Below, in pieces: positions 41,176 to 51,168 of a DNA stretch of 64,000 bases. Each line of letters opens with the position of its first letter. Position 1 is the first letter of the stretch. The stretch comes from Achromobacter dolens. Its GTDB lineage: Bacteria; Pseudomonadota; Gammaproteobacteria; Burkholderiales; Burkholderiaceae_B. A program made the position numbers and the translations under genes. The DNA is taken from contig NZ_CADIJW010000007.1 of NCBI RefSeq assembly GCF_902859745.1, positions 62,001-126,000 on the forward strand, given 5' to 3'. Below the pieces are notes generated by a model. The model was not told where the DNA came from. It ran no database searches and was given only the letters and a program-made list of their open reading frames with translations.

Positions 41176-42189
41176 TCATTCGGTGATGCGGATGTTGGCC
41201 TGGTCGATGATGACCTGGTAGCGCTTCATCTCGGCGTCGATGAACTTGGCGAAGGCCGCCGAATTCTTCACCGACGGTTCGAACCCCAGGCCATTGAGCT
41301 GCTCGACGATCCTGGGATTGGCCATCACCTTGGCCGAAGCCGCCTCCAGCTTGCGCAGCACCGGCTCGGGCAGCTTGGCCGGGCCCCACACGCCATACCA
41401 GGAATAGAACTCGAAGTTCTTCTGGCCCTGCTCCTTCATGGTCGCCAGATCGGGCAGCAGCGGACTGCGTGCGGCGCCGGTCACGGCCAGCGCCTTGAGC
41501 TTGCCGGCGCGCACCATCGGCAGCGACGACAGCATCGGATCGATCAGGCCCTGCACCTGGCCGCCGACCAGATCGGACAGCGCCGGACCGCCGCCGCGAT
41601 AGAGCACGATGGGGATCTGGTCCAGGCCGTTGTCATGCAGGAACGAGGCCGCGGCCAGGTGCCCGGCCGAGCCGAAGCCGGAAGTGGCGAAGGAGTACTT
41701 CTGCGGTTCGGCCTTGAGCAGCTTGACCAGGTCGCCCACGTTCTCGGCCGGCACCTTGGGATAGACGCTGAAGATCAGCGCGCCCTGCGCCAGTTCGCTG
41801 ATCGGCGTGAAATCCTTGACCGAGTCGAACTTGATGGTCTTTTTGTACAGCAGCGGATTGATGGCGTGGATGGACGCGTTCAGGTACAGCGTGTAGCCGT
41901 CCGGCGCGGCCCGCGCGACGTAGGCCGCGCCGATCATGCCCGAGGCGCCGGCGCGGTTTTCCACCACGATCGACTGGCCCAGCTCCTTGCCCAGTTGCTC
42001 GGCATACAGGCGGGCCACGCCGTCGACCGAGCCGCCCGGCGGATGCGGCACCACCAGCGTGATCGGGCGTTGCGGATAGCCGGCGGCATCGGCGGCCAGC
42101 GCGCTGGCGCCGCAGGTGACGCCCACGACCGTCAAGGCGGTGGCGAGCAGCCGGGTGAACGGCGCGGGACGGGACGGCGAACGGAACAT
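41176..42189 (-). CDS. Bug-family tripartite tricarboxylate substrate-binding protein
   Basis: The 337-residue protein has a Sec signal peptide (Arg-rich start, hydrophobic core, ASALAADAAG cleavage region) and the Bug fold: PQRPITLVVPHPPGGSVDGVARLYAEQLGKELGQSIVVENRAGASGMIG is diagnostic. It would bind a carboxylate in the periplasm for a TctAB-type importer. No tctAB lies beside it. It follows a DHDPS-like lyase gene by 137 bp on the same strand, so the ligand may be that enzyme's substrate. Confidence 0.92.
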   Translation of the reverse strand: MFRSPSRPAPFTRLLATALTVVGVTCGASALAADAAGYPQRPITLVVPHPPGGSVDGVARLYAEQLGKELGQSIVVENRAGASGMIGAAYVARAAPDGYTLYLNASIHAINPLLYKKTIKFDSVKDFTPISELAQGALIFSVYPKVPAENVGDLVKLLKAEPQKYSFATSGFGSAGHLAAASFLHDNGLDQIPIVLYRGGGPALSDLVGGQVQGLIDPMLSSLPMVRAGKLKALAVTGAARSPLLPDLATMKEQGQKNFEFYSWYGVWGPAKLPEPVLRKLEAASAKVMANPRIVEQLNGLGFEPSVKNSAAFAKFIDAEMKRYQVIIDQANIRITE

Positions 42190-42326
42190 GATGGGTCTCT
42201 CTTGGCGATGGCGCGTCCATTCCGGACGCGCAGGGGCCGACCACGCCACCGGCCGCGACGCTCGCGGCCGCCATGTCGTGGATCGTCAAAATGCATCCGG
42301 CGGCTATTGCCGCCGGAACAGGGGAA

Positions 42327-43262
42327 TCAGGCCGCCTTGAGCTGGGCGGAGCTGAAGCCGTACTTGGCGTCCAGCCCCAGCTCGCGCACGATGCGCAGGC
42401 CCTTGGCCAGCGCGTCGCCCTCCAGGCCGCGCAGCGGCCGGCGCAGGTCGCCGACCGGCAGGCCCACCGCCTTCATCAGCGACTTGATGGCGACCGGGTT
42501 GATGGCCGAATACGAGTAGTGCAGCATCGGCAGCAGGCCCAGGTAGCCTTCGCGGAAGCTGACCGACACGTCCGGCGTGTCCCACGGACGCGAGATGTCG
42601 GCCATCTCCGCGGGCGCGATGTTGCCGGTCATGTTGGCGGTGCCGTGGCCGCCCAGGCTCATGGTGGGCACGACCAGGCCCAGGTTGGGCGAGTCGCAGC
42701 ACATCACCGACACGTCGGGACGGCCGCGCAGCACCTGCGCCACCTGGCCGACGCGGGTGGTCGATTCCTTGTGCACCACGTAGTTGGGGTGCTTGAAGAT
42801 GCGCAGCAGTTGGTCCCAATGCAGGTCGCTCTTGACCCGCGGCGGGTTGTTGTAGATGCCCAGGGGCAGGTCGGTGGCGTCGGCCACTTCGAGGAAATAG
42901 GCCTCGGTGTCGGCCTCGGATGCGCAGATGTAGGCGGGCGCGGCCAGGATCGCGCCGTCGGCGCCGTTGGCGTGCGCGAACTTCAGGTAGTCGATGGTGG
43001 AGTCGGTGTTGTTGCCGGTGCAGCCGTAGAACAGCTTCATCTTGCCGGTCTTCATCTTGGCCGTCTCGACGATCACCTGGCGCCGCTCTTCGGGCGACAG
43101 CATCGAGACCTCTCCCGTGGAGCCCATGATCAGCACGGCGGCGGTGCCGTTGTCTTCCTGGAACTTCAACAGAGTGCGGAAGGCGCTGAAATCGACGCTG
43201 CCGTCGCGATTGAACGGCGTGACGATGGCGACGAAGGACCCCTGGATTTTCATTTTGCTCAT
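42327..43262 (-). CDS. dihydrodipicolinate synthase-family aldolase/lyase
   Basis: The 311-residue TIM-barrel protein has the DapA/NanA signature GSTGEVSMLSPEERRQVI (~45-62), a Tyr in GIYNNPP (~137) and the Schiff-base Lys in VVHKEST (~165). It belongs to the class I aldolase group acting on 2-keto acids. It does not look like the housekeeping DapA and is paired with a Bug receptor, suggesting catabolism of an imported keto or sugar acid. The ATG at 43262 precedes the first barrel strand. Confidence 0.85.
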   Translation of the reverse strand: MSKMKIQGSFVAIVTPFNRDGSVDFSAFRTLLKFQEDNGTAAVLIMGSTGEVSMLSPEERRQVIVETAKMKTGKMKLFYGCTGNNTDSTIDYLKFAHANGADGAILAAPAYICASEADTEAYFLEVADATDLPLGIYNNPPRVKSDLHWDQLLRIFKHPNYVVHKESTTRVGQVAQVLRGRPDVSVMCCDSPNLGLVVPTMSLGGHGTANMTGNIAPAEMADISRPWDTPDVSVSFREGYLGLLPMLHYSYSAINPVAIKSLMKAVGLPVGDLRRPLRGLEGDALAKGLRIVRELGLDAKYGFSSAQLKAA

Positions 43263-43497
43263 GACCTGCTCCACATGCGGAAGGACTGCCCAATCAAAAA
43301 AGGCCAGGTTGGCGCGCGGTCGTTGGCGCCTGCACCTGACCATTCCCCTTGTTGCTTTCGCAGTATAGGAAGAGCGGCCCCGAAAATTTTTCTATTTTCC
43401 ACACTTTTGCAGGGCCTGAAAGACAAAGAATTTCTAAGGCAATGCCGTTAAGTTATGAAGATTTCCATAACAATACGCTTTTCACGGCGCCCCCCGC

Positions 43498-45816
43498 ATG
43501 TCCGAAGCGATCTTTCGTTATCCGTCCCTGTCCCACTGGGGCGCGTACACCGCGCTGGTGCGCGAAGGCCGTGTCGTGGGCTGTGAGCCGTTCGCGCATG
43601 ACCAGGCCCCGTCCCCGCTTATCCACACGATGCCCGATATGGTGCATTCGCCGCTGCGCATCGCCCGCCCCGCCGTGCGCGCCAGTTGGCTCAGGCATCG
43701 CGGCGCGCCCGAGCTGCGTGGCGTCGACGGCTATGTGGAGGTCGATTGGGACACCGCGCTGGCGCTGGTGCACGACGAATTGCAACGGGTGCGCGCGCAG
43801 CATGGCCCGACCGCCATCTTCGGCGGCTCGTATGGCTGGTCCTCCGCCGGACGGCTGCACCACGCCCGCACGCTGACACACCGCTTCCTGTACGCCGGCG
43901 GCGGCTGCGTCGACCAGTCGGGCAACTACAGTTGGGGCGCGGCGCAATTCCTGCTGCCGCACATCATCGGCACCTACGCGCCCGTGACCGGCCGCATCAC
44001 CGACTGGAACAGCGTGGTCGGGCACACCCGGCTGCTGATCGCGTTCGGCGGCATCCCGCTGCGCAACACCCAGATCGCCTCGGGCGGCGCGGGCGACCAC
44101 AGCGCCCCCGGCTGGCTGGCGCGGGCGCGCCAGGCCGGCATACGCACCGTGGTGGTCAGCCCCACGCGCGGCGACGCGCCGGCGGCGCTGGCGGCCGAAT
44201 GGATCCCCATCCGTCCCAACACCGATGCCGCGATGATGCTGGGCATGGCCCACACCCTGCTGGCCGAGGGCCGCCACGACCGCGACTTCCTGGCCCGCTG
44301 CTGCAATGGCTTCGAGCAGTACGCCGACTACCTGCTGGGCCGCGCCGACGGCCAGCCCAAGGACGCTGCCTGGGCCGCGCGCATCTGCGGCGTGCCGGCC
44401 GATACCATCCGCGCGCTGGCGCGGGACGCGGCCGGCACCCGCACGCTGCTGTCGTGCTCGTGGTCGCTGCAGCGCGGCCATCGCGGCGAACAGCCTTACT
44501 GGGGCAGCGTGGCGCTGGCCGCCCTGCTGGGCCAGATCGGCCTGCCTGGCGGCGGTTTCGCCTTCGGCCATGGCTCGATGAACGGCGCCGGCAATCCGCG
44601 CCCCGACCTGCCCGCGCCGGAGATGCGCGCGGGCCGCAATCCTGCCGGCGTGTCGATCCCGGTGGCGCGCCTGACCGACATGCTGCTGCGGCCGGGCGAG
44701 CCGTACGAGTTCAACGGCAGGACCGGCATCTATCCGGACATCCGCCTGGTCTACTGGGCCGGCGGCAATCCGTTCCATCACCACCAGGACCTGAACCGGC
44801 TGATGCGGGCCTGGGCGCGGCCCGAGACCATCATCGTGCACGAGCCATGGTGGACGCCGACCGCGCGCCGCGCCGACATCGTGCTGCCGGCCACCACCAC
44901 GCTGGAACGCAACGACATCGGCGGCTCGTCACGCGACCGTTACCTGCTGGCGATGCGGCAGGCGCTGGCGCCGGTGGGCCACAGCCGCAACGACTTCGAC
45001 ATCTACCGCGAACTGGCCGCGCGCGGCGGCTTCGAGCACGCCTTCACCGAAGGCCGCGACGAAATGACCTGGATCCGCCACATCTACGAACAGATGCGGC
45101 CGGCCTGGGAAGCGGCGCAACTGACGCTGCCGGCCTTCGACGAATTCTGGGAACGCGGCCACGTCGCGCTGCCGCCGCCGGCGCGCGACTTCGTGCTGTT
45201 CGAGCAGTTCCGCGCAGACCCCGCCGCGCATCCGCTCAAGACCCGTTCCGGCCGGCTCGAACTGCACAGCGCGGCCATCGCCGAATTCGGCTACGACGAC
45301 TGTCCGCCGCATCCGGCCTGGCTGCCGCCGGTGGAATGGCTGGGCGCCGAGCGCGCCGCGCGCTGGCCGCTGCACCTGGTCACCTGCCAGCCCGCCGACC
45401 GGCTGCACTCGCAGCTCGACCCGGCGCCGGCCACCCGCGCCAACAAGGTCGCCGGGCGCGAGGCGGTGCTGCTGCATCCCGACGACGCCGCCGAACGCGG
45501 CATCGCGCAGGGCGATGTGGTGCGCCTTTTCAATGATCGCGGCGCCTGCCTCGGCGGCGCGCAACTCAGCGCCGACCTGCTGCGCGGCGTGGTGGTGATG
45601 CCCACGGGCGCCTGGTTCGATCCACAGGACGACACGCTGGAGCGTCATGGCAATCCCAACGTGCTGACGGTGGACGTGGGCACGTCGCGACTGGCGCAGG
45701 GCCCGAGCGCGCTGTCGGCGCTGGTGCAGGTGGAACGCTGGCACGGCGAGGCGCCGGCGGTGCGGGCCTTCGAGCCGCCGCCGCTGCGGGCCGAGACGCC
45801 GGGCGCGCCACGCTGA
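43498..45816 (+). CDS. molybdopterin-dependent S/N-oxide reductase (BisC/DmsA-type)
   Basis: The 772-residue protein lacks the N-terminal FeS cysteines and fits the biotin sulfoxide/TMAO reductase class: GGSYGWSSAGRLHHARTLTHRFL (~109-131), Mo-ligand serine in GNYSWGAAQ (~145), HEPWWTPTARRADIVLPATTTLERND, and the C-terminal RSGRLELHSAAIAEFGY and PADRLHSQLDPAP. No Tat signal is seen, so it is probably cytoplasmic like BisC, reducing biotin or methionine sulfoxide. It stands alone, without membrane anchor or FeS subunit genes, downstream of a 235-bp AT-richer gap. Confidence 0.88.
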   Translation: MSEAIFRYPSLSHWGAYTALVREGRVVGCEPFAHDQAPSPLIHTMPDMVHSPLRIARPAVRASWLRHRGAPELRGVDGYVEVDWDTALALVHDELQRVRAQHGPTAIFGGSYGWSSAGRLHHARTLTHRFLYAGGGCVDQSGNYSWGAAQFLLPHIIGTYAPVTGRITDWNSVVGHTRLLIAFGGIPLRNTQIASGGAGDHSAPGWLARARQAGIRTVVVSPTRGDAPAALAAEWIPIRPNTDAAMMLGMAHTLLAEGRHDRDFLARCCNGFEQYADYLLGRADGQPKDAAWAARICGVPADTIRALARDAAGTRTLLSCSWSLQRGHRGEQPYWGSVALAALLGQIGLPGGGFAFGHGSMNGAGNPRPDLPAPEMRAGRNPAGVSIPVARLTDMLLRPGEPYEFNGRTGIYPDIRLVYWAGGNPFHHHQDLNRLMRAWARPETIIVHEPWWTPTARRADIVLPATTTLERNDIGGSSRDRYLLAMRQALAPVGHSRNDFDIYRELAARGGFEHAFTEGRDEMTWIRHIYEQMRPAWEAAQLTLPAFDEFWERGHVALPPPARDFVLFEQFRADPAAHPLKTRSGRLELHSAAIAEFGYDDCPPHPAWLPPVEWLGAERAARWPLHLVTCQPADRLHSQLDPAPATRANKVAGREAVLLHPDDAAERGIAQGDVVRLFNDRGACLGGAQLSADLLRGVVVMPTGAWFDPQDDTLERHGNPNVLTVDVGTSRLAQGPSALSALVQVERWHGEAPAVRAFEPPPLRAETPGAPR

Positions 45817-45817
45817 C

Positions 45818-45849
45818 GGCGCGGTCGCCCCCGGTGCGGCGACCGCGCC
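45818..45849 (+). terminator. hairpin after the BisC-type gene
   Basis: GGCGCGGTCGCC (45818-45829) pairs perfectly with GGCGACCGCGCC (45838-45849) across an 8-nt loop, starting 2 bp after the stop codon. There is no T-run, but the 12-bp stem between convergent genes suits a bidirectional terminator. Confidence 0.55.
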
Positions 45850-45899
45850 TGGCGCCCGATTGCCGGCCTGTGCGAGGCTACTTATCGTGTGAACAGGCC

Positions 45900-46751
45900 C
45901 TAGGCCGCCCGCAGGAACGCCAGCACCGCGTCGTCCTGTCCCCGGATGAAATGCCGCTCACGCGGCAGCAGCGTCACCTGCGCGCGCGGCGCCAGGCGGC
46001 GCAGGCGTTCGCAGGTATCTTGCGAATCGAGCATCACGTCGCGCCCGCCCACCGCCACGTACAGCGGCTGCGCCAACTGACGCAGCGCCTCATCGTCAAA
46101 GACGGGAATGGCGCCGAAGCGCGAGCGGAAACCGCGATTGATAGCGTGCATCAACCCAAACTGAGCCCGATCAGCGGGCGTCGGATCGGCCGGCAGCGGC
46201 CCGATGATGCGGCGGCGCACCAGCGCGCGGCCCGCGGGTCCCAGCAGCAGCAATGGCAGGACCCACGGCAGGATGTGCTTCTGCCGGCCGATGCCGGACG
46301 GGCACAACAGCGCCAACCGCTCGACCCGCGCCGGCCGCCGCACGGCGAAGTCCAGCGCCAGCCACGCGCCCAGCGAAATGCCGAAGCACGCCGCGCGCGC
46401 CACGCCCAGTCCATCGAGCACGGCCTCCAGCCAGGCCGCGTGCGCATCGCTCGCCAGCGGCAGCCGCGCCGGCGCGCTCGGGCCTGCCTCGCCGATCAGG
46501 TCGATCGCGTAAATGCGGAAATGCGGCGCCCAGGCCGCGGCCTGCCGCTGCCAACTGGCGGCCGTGCTCTGCGCGCCATGCAGCAGCACCAGGGGCGGTG
46601 CGTCCTCGCGGCCGCACACCAGCACATGGGTGTCGCCGGCCGGCGTCGGCACCGTCACTCGCCGCACATCGGCCGGCCAATGGGCCAGCGCCGCGGCATA
46701 GGCCTGGCGCACGGCCTCGGCGTGGCGCCCGGACTTGAAGACCGGGCTCAT
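45900..46751 (-). CDS. alpha/beta hydrolase
   Basis: The 283-residue protein has the alpha/beta-hydrolase framework: LVLLHGAQST oxyanion region, nucleophile elbow GISLGAW with Ser126, an Asp in VGGRDVML, and a late His in RERHFIRG. It is a likely cytoplasmic esterase, lipase or C-C hydrolase; the substrate is unknown. Its ATG overlaps the upstream acetyltransferase stop by 4 bp (46748-46751), so the two are coupled. Confidence 0.86.
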   Translation of the reverse strand: MSPVFKSGRHAEAVRQAYAAALAHWPADVRRVTVPTPAGDTHVLVCGREDAPPLVLLHGAQSTAASWQRQAAAWAPHFRIYAIDLIGEAGPSAPARLPLASDAHAAWLEAVLDGLGVARAACFGISLGAWLALDFAVRRPARVERLALLCPSGIGRQKHILPWVLPLLLLGPAGRALVRRRIIGPLPADPTPADRAQFGLMHAINRGFRSRFGAIPVFDDEALRQLAQPLYVAVGGRDVMLDSQDTCERLRRLAPRAQVTLLPRERHFIRGQDDAVLAFLRAA

Positions 46752-47197
46752 GCCGGCGCGTCGCCGCGATGACGCAGATGGATCAGCGGATACGCCCGTC
46801 CCTGGCCATCGCGCTCGGAACGCCCGGTGCGCTCGAAGCCCAGCCGTTCATAGAAGCCGATCGCCTGCGCGTTCTGCTCGTTGACGTCGGTGCTCAGGCC
46901 GGGATGGCGCCGCAGCGCGTCCTCGACCAGCGCGCGCCCGACGCCCGTGCCGCGCGCGGCGGGGTCGACGAACAGCGCTTCCATGTGGCTGCCGTCGAGC
47001 AGCATGAACGCCAGCGCGCGGTCGTTCGCATCCACGGCCAGATCGAGCGTGGCGGCGGGCAGGAAGCCCACCACCTCGGCCTCGATGTCATGGCGGTCCT
47101 GCGGCGACAGGAAGTCGTGGGTGGCATCGACGGCGCGGCGCCAGATGTCGACGACGCGTTCGCCGTCGGCGGGAGTGGAGGTTCTCAGGGTGATCAT
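46748..47197 (-). CDS. GNAT-family acetyltransferase, YjaB-like
   Basis: The 149-residue GNAT has DIWRRAVDATHDFLSPQD (the YjaB-type N-terminus), the acetyl-CoA loop DPAARGTGVGRALVEDAL, and DVNEQNAQAIGFYERLGFERTGRSERDGQGR. E. coli YjaB has this arrangement; its substrate is not firmly known. Its last codons overlap the hydrolase start. Confidence 0.87.
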   Translation of the reverse strand: MITLRTSTPADGERVVDIWRRAVDATHDFLSPQDRHDIEAEVVGFLPAATLDLAVDANDRALAFMLLDGSHMEALFVDPAARGTGVGRALVEDALRRHPGLSTDVNEQNAQAIGFYERLGFERTGRSERDGQGRAYPLIHLRHRGDAPA

Positions 47198-47234
47198 GGT
47201 GCTACGGAAAGAAAAGAAGAAAGGTTGGCAGCCG

Positions 47235-48137
47235 TCAGCCGGCGTCGGTGCGCCGCTCGATGGCGCGGATCACCGCCACCATGTCGGACGCGCCCAAGCC
47301 CTGGGCCTCGGTCTCGCCGTACAGCGCGTGGCTGGCATCCAGCAGCGGCGAGGCGATGCCGGCGCCGCGCGCGGCCTCGGCCACCAGGCGGCTGTTCTTG
47401 AGCACGTCGGTGATCGCCGCCTGCACGGAAAAGTCCTGCGTCACCAGCTTGCCAAGCTTGACGCGCGACACGTCGCTGGCCATCGGTCCGGCGTTCAGCA
47501 CCTCGGCGAACAGGGCCAGGTCGATGCCGTGACGCTCGGCGAAATGCACCGACTCGGTCAGGCCCGTGACCATGGTGATCAGGAACAGGTTGACCGACAG
47601 CTTCATGACGAGCGCGGACGGCACCGCGCCACAGACGAAACTGTCGCGGCACAGCGGCCGCACCAGTTCGCGCACGGCTGCGACGTCGTCGTCATGGCCG
47701 GCCAGCATCACCACCAGTTGCCCGGCTTCGGCCGGCTTGCGCGAGCCCGACACCGGCGCCTCGACGTAGCGCCCGCCGGCCGCCTCGATGTCCGCGCCCA
47801 GTTGGCGCGAAAAGTCGGCCGATGTGGTGCCCATGTTGACGATCACGTGGTCGCGCACTCGCGCGGCGAAGTCGTCCGTGCCGCGCGCCAGCACCGTGTC
47901 GATGGCCGCGTCGTTGGCGAGCATCAGGATGACGGTGCGGCATTGCGCGTACACCTGGCCGGCGCTGTCGGCCACGCGCGCGCCCGCGGCGCGCAGCGCG
48001 TCATAGCCGCCGGGGGAACGGCTCCAGACCACCAGCGGCGTGCCGGCGCGGGCAAGGTTGAGCGCCATCGGCGTGCCCATGACGCCCAGGCCGATGAATC
48101 CGATATCCATGCGTGTTTCCGCTTTGGTTGTGTTCAT
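47235..48137 (-). CDS. beta-hydroxyacid dehydrogenase family (3-hydroxyisobutyrate-type)
   Basis: The 300-residue protein has the NAD motif [20 protein letters not shown] (from residue ~13), the substrate loop [22 protein letters not shown] and the catalytic Lys in [16 protein letters not shown]. It is likely an oxidoreductase for small 3-hydroxy or semialdehyde acids; some relatives reduce succinic semialdehyde. The ATG at 48110, which begins at MDIGFIG, is the alternative start. It forms a leftward run with the D-hydroxyacid dehydrogenase gene. Confidence 0.87.
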   Translation of the reverse strand: MNTTKAETRMDIGFIGLGVMGTPMALNLARAGTPLVVWSRSPGGYDALRAAGARVADSAGQVYAQCRTVILMLANDAAIDTVLARGTDDFAARVRDHVIVNMGTTSADFSRQLGADIEAAGGRYVEAPVSGSRKPAEAGQLVVMLAGHDDDVAAVRELVRPLCRDSFVCGAVPSALVMKLSVNLFLITMVTGLTESVHFAERHGIDLALFAEVLNAGPMASDVSRVKLGKLVTQDFSVQAAITDVLKNSRLVAEAARGAGIASPLLDASHALYGETEAQGLGASDMVAVIRAIERRTDAG

Positions 48138-48210
48138 TGTCCCTATTATTCCACCGATTGTTGCCGCCGCTCGCGGACAACGGCTCCGGCGCGCGTCGGC
48201 CGAGCGGATG

Positions 48211-49182
48211 TCAAGCCAGCACAGCGGGATTGATCACATGGATCGGCTTGCCGGCGGCGTAGGCGACGATCTGATCGAAAACGTCCGAAAACTGGGTCTC
48301 GTATTCGTCCTCGGTGACGTAGCCGATGTGCGGCGTGCAGATCGCGTTGGGCAACTGCAGCAGCGGATGTTGCGGATCGGTCATCGGTTCCGATTCGAAC
48401 ACGTCCACCGCCGCCGCGCCCGGCCGGCCCGCGGCCAGCGCCTGCGCCAGCGCGCCCGGCTCGATCAGGCCGGCGCGGCTGGTGTTCACCAGCAATGCCG
48501 ACGGCTTCATGCGCGCCAGGTCCTGCGCCGTGACGATGCCGCGCGTGTCCGGCACCAGCCGCATGTGCAGCGACAGCACGTCACAGGTCTCGAAGAACGC
48601 CTGCTTGTCCGGCGCCACGTCCCAGCCGTCGTCGCGGGCCCTTTGGCGCGAGGCCTCGCGCGCCCACACCAGCACCTTCATGCCAAAGGCGGCGCCGTAG
48701 CGCGCCACTTCGGCGCCGATGCGGCCATAGCCGTAGATGCCGAGCGTGCGGCCGCGCAGCGTGCGGCCCATGCCGGTCTGCCAGGTGCCCTGCTTGAGCA
48801 GTTGCACCGCCTGCGGAATGCGCCGCATGCCGGCCAGCACCAGGCCCCAGGTCAGCTCCGCCGCCGCGTACGACGGCGTGCCGGCGTGCTGGTTCGAGGA
48901 CAGGATGACGCCGTGCGCGGTGCAGGCGTCGACGTCGATGTGCGGATAGACGCTGCGCTGGCTGATCAGCCGCAGCTTGGGCAGGCGCGCGATGAGCGGC
49001 GCGCGGATCTGGGTGCGTTCGCGGATCAGCACCAGCGCCTCGGTGTCGCGCAGGCGCTCGGCCAGCGCGTCCACGTCCTGCACATGGTCGTTCCAGACCG
49101 TGACGGCATGGCCGTCGAGTTTGCGGAAACAGGGCAAGCCCCGCAGCGTGTCGAAATAGTCGTCCAGAATCGTGATGTTCAT
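48211..49182 (-). CDS. D-2-hydroxyacid dehydrogenase family protein
   Basis: The 323-residue protein has the NAD Rossmann motif [22 protein letters not shown] (~145-166), the catalytic Arg in [11 protein letters not shown], Glu in DVFESEP and His in [12 protein letters not shown]. It should reduce or oxidise 2-oxo/2-hydroxy acids. Encoded upstream of the 3-hydroxyisobutyrate-type gene and divergent from a LysR gene, so the pair is likely inducible; the substrate is unknown. Confidence 0.88.
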   Translation of the reverse strand: MNITILDDYFDTLRGLPCFRKLDGHAVTVWNDHVQDVDALAERLRDTEALVLIRERTQIRAPLIARLPKLRLISQRSVYPHIDVDACTAHGVILSSNQHAGTPSYAAAELTWGLVLAGMRRIPQAVQLLKQGTWQTGMGRTLRGRTLGIYGYGRIGAEVARYGAAFGMKVLVWAREASRQRARDDGWDVAPDKQAFFETCDVLSLHMRLVPDTRGIVTAQDLARMKPSALLVNTSRAGLIEPGALAQALAAGRPGAAAVDVFESEPMTDPQHPLLQLPNAICTPHIGYVTEDEYETQFSDVFDQIVAYAAGKPIHVINPAVLA

Positions 49183-49271
49183 GGTCTGTCTCCTGCCAGG
49201 ATGCGGGCATTGTGAGCGCCGCGTTGCCGACCGTAAAATGATATTAATTAGTCAATTGATGCGTTTTTCTC

Positions 49272-50171
49272 ATGAAAATCGACGTGCTCGGCGTGCAGGC
49301 CTTCGTGGCGATCGCGGATCACAAGAGCTTTCGCCGCGCCGCCGGCGAGCTCAGCATCACCCAGACCGCGCTGAGCCGGCGGCTGCAGAACCTGGAATCG
49401 TTCCTGGGCGTGCGGCTGGTGGAACGCACCACCCGCTCGGTGGCGCTGACGCCGCCGGGCGACAGCTTCCTGCCGCAGGCGCGGCGGCTGCTGGCCGACC
49501 TGGCCGCGGCGCTCACCGAGATCCGGGAAACCGGCAAGGCCCAGCGCGGCGACGTGACGCTGGCCTGTGTGCCGACCATCGGCGTGCACTACCTGCCGCA
49601 CATCCTGCAGCGCTACAGCGCCGAGCATCCGCAGAACCGCGTCAAGGTGCTGGACCATTCTTCCGGCGCGGTGGCCCAGGCGGTGCTCACGCGCGAGGCC
49701 GAGTTCGGCATCAACATCGCCGAGACCCACGCCCCCACGCTGCGAAGCATCCCGCTGCTGCAGGACGACTTCGTGCTGATCTGCCGCGAGGACCATCCGC
49801 TGGCGCGCCGCCGCACGCTGCCCTGGGAAAAGCTGGAGGGCCACCGGCTGATCTTTCCCGGCGCCAGCAGCAACAACCGGCCGCTGCTCGATCACGCGCT
49901 GGCCGAGCTGGCGCCGCGGCTGACGGCCTTCTATGAAGTGCAGCGCAGCTCAACCGCCGTCGGGCTGGTGGCGGCCGGCGCCGGCATCGCCGTGGCGCCG
50001 CGGCTGGCCTGGCAGGCCGGTTCGTATCCGGGGCTGCGCGTGGTGTCGCTGCACACGCCGGTGGTGAGACGCACCTTTTCGCTCATCAGCCGCAAGGGCG
50101 CGCACCTGTCGCCGGCCGCCCAGGCCTTGCACGACCTGATCCTGCGGCACCGCGCGCAGGGGCCGCGCTGA
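49272..50171 (+). CDS. LysR-family transcriptional regulator
   Basis: The 299-residue LysR protein has an HTH (~3-62, HKSFRRAAGELSITQTALSRRLQNLESFLGVRLVERTTRSVALT) and an effector domain. The effector part resembles the CynR/CbbR group (QRGDVTLACVPTIGVHYLPHILQRYSAEHPQNRVKVLDHSS). It is divergent from the dehydrogenase operon across 89 AT-rich bp that hold an AATTAGTCAATT dyad near 49245, a possible operator. Confidence 0.87.
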   Translation: MKIDVLGVQAFVAIADHKSFRRAAGELSITQTALSRRLQNLESFLGVRLVERTTRSVALTPPGDSFLPQARRLLADLAAALTEIRETGKAQRGDVTLACVPTIGVHYLPHILQRYSAEHPQNRVKVLDHSSGAVAQAVLTREAEFGINIAETHAPTLRSIPLLQDDFVLICREDHPLARRRTLPWEKLEGHRLIFPGASSNNRPLLDHALAELAPRLTAFYEVQRSSTAVGLVAAGAGIAVAPRLAWQAGSYPGLRVVSLHTPVVRRTFSLISRKGAHLSPAAQALHDLILRHRAQGPR

Positions 50172-50254
50172 CGCGCCGCCCGACGCGGAACTTTCGCACC
50201 GCCTTATACAATTGGTGACGCTTTGCCGGAGGAATCGGGCCACAATGCGCCGGC

Positions 50255-50293
50255 GCTTTTCCCGACCGCTTTTCCCGACCGCTTTTCCCGACC
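50255..50293 (+). repeat. three tandem copies of a 13-bp unit
   Basis: GCTTTTCCCGACC is repeated exactly three times, end to end, in the leader just before the exported-protein gene at 50308. Copy number could change by slippage and alter spacing between promoter and start codon. It could also be duplicated binding sites. Confidence 0.85.
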
Positions 50294-50307
50294 CATTAGG
50301 AACCACG

Positions 50308-51096
50308 ATGAACAAAGCCCTTGCGGCGCTGCTCTGCGCCGTCCTGCCCGCCGCCGCGTCCGCGGTGCAGCCAGATGTCGAGCCCCTGACGCTCAACCCG
50401 CAAAACCAGCTTTACTGCAACAAGCAGGCCGACTGGTGCGTGGGAATCAAGGTCGACGGCGGCTTCGAGGATAACGGCCCGTTCGCCACCAGCCGCACCC
50501 TGCGCGCCGACTACCGCTTCTGGGACCTGCCCGACATCCCGAACTTCACGCGCTTCACGGTCTGGCCGCACCTCATCCGCCTCAGCGAGGAACGCGCGCT
50601 GGTCGGCGTGATCGGCCCCAACGAGCCGGACTACAAGGAAGAGATCCAGTTCCCCGGCGGCAGCTTCTCGCGCCGCGACCTGTACCTGTTCGCGGTCGAC
50701 CTGGGAGACAAGTCGTCGAGCCTGGTGAAATTGCTGCCGTACAGCGCCAAGGCCGCGATCCGCGCCTGCGCCAACGAGGCCGACGAGAAACGCCGCGAAG
50801 GCAACTGCATGGACTATTACCGCTATGACGCCACGGTGAAGGCCCTGCCCAGCCAGCAGCCGTACCCGGACCTGCAGGTCACCACCCAGGCCACGCGCAG
50901 CCCGGCCGACGCCAGCCGCTACGCCGACGCGAGCAAGCGGCCCGCGCCGACGGCCGCGCAGTTGCAGCCCCTGGCCGACAAGCAGTGCAGCTACACGGTG
51001 ACCTACAGGTGGAAGGAAGACGGCTCGGTCTACCAGCCGGCCACGCCGGTGCCGGACTGCGCCGAGTTCCTGGAACCGCAGCCCGGGAAGAAATAA
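50308..51096 (+). CDS. exported hypothetical protein
   Basis: The 262-residue protein starts with a signal peptide (MNKALAALLCAVLPAAASAVQ; cleavage near residue 20). The mature part has no family I recognise. It has several Cys residues (YCNKQADWC, RACANEADEKRREGNC, KQCSY, PDC) that probably form disulfides in the periplasm, and repeated charged motifs. The 3' half is rich in Pro/Ala. The ATG at 50308 is chosen from the signal peptide. It is monocistronic. Confidence 0.72.
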   Translation: MNKALAALLCAVLPAAASAVQPDVEPLTLNPQNQLYCNKQADWCVGIKVDGGFEDNGPFATSRTLRADYRFWDLPDIPNFTRFTVWPHLIRLSEERALVGVIGPNEPDYKEEIQFPGGSFSRRDLYLFAVDLGDKSSSLVKLLPYSAKAAIRACANEADEKRREGNCMDYYRYDATVKALPSQQPYPDLQVTTQATRSPADASRYADASKRPAPTAAQLQPLADKQCSYTVTYRWKEDGSVYQPATPVPDCAEFLEPQPGKK

Positions 51097-51168
51097 GGCG
51101 CGGGCATTGGCCACCCTGGCCGCGCCCGCCCCGCCGCACCGGCGAGACGCGGCGGACCGTTGGGGTCG

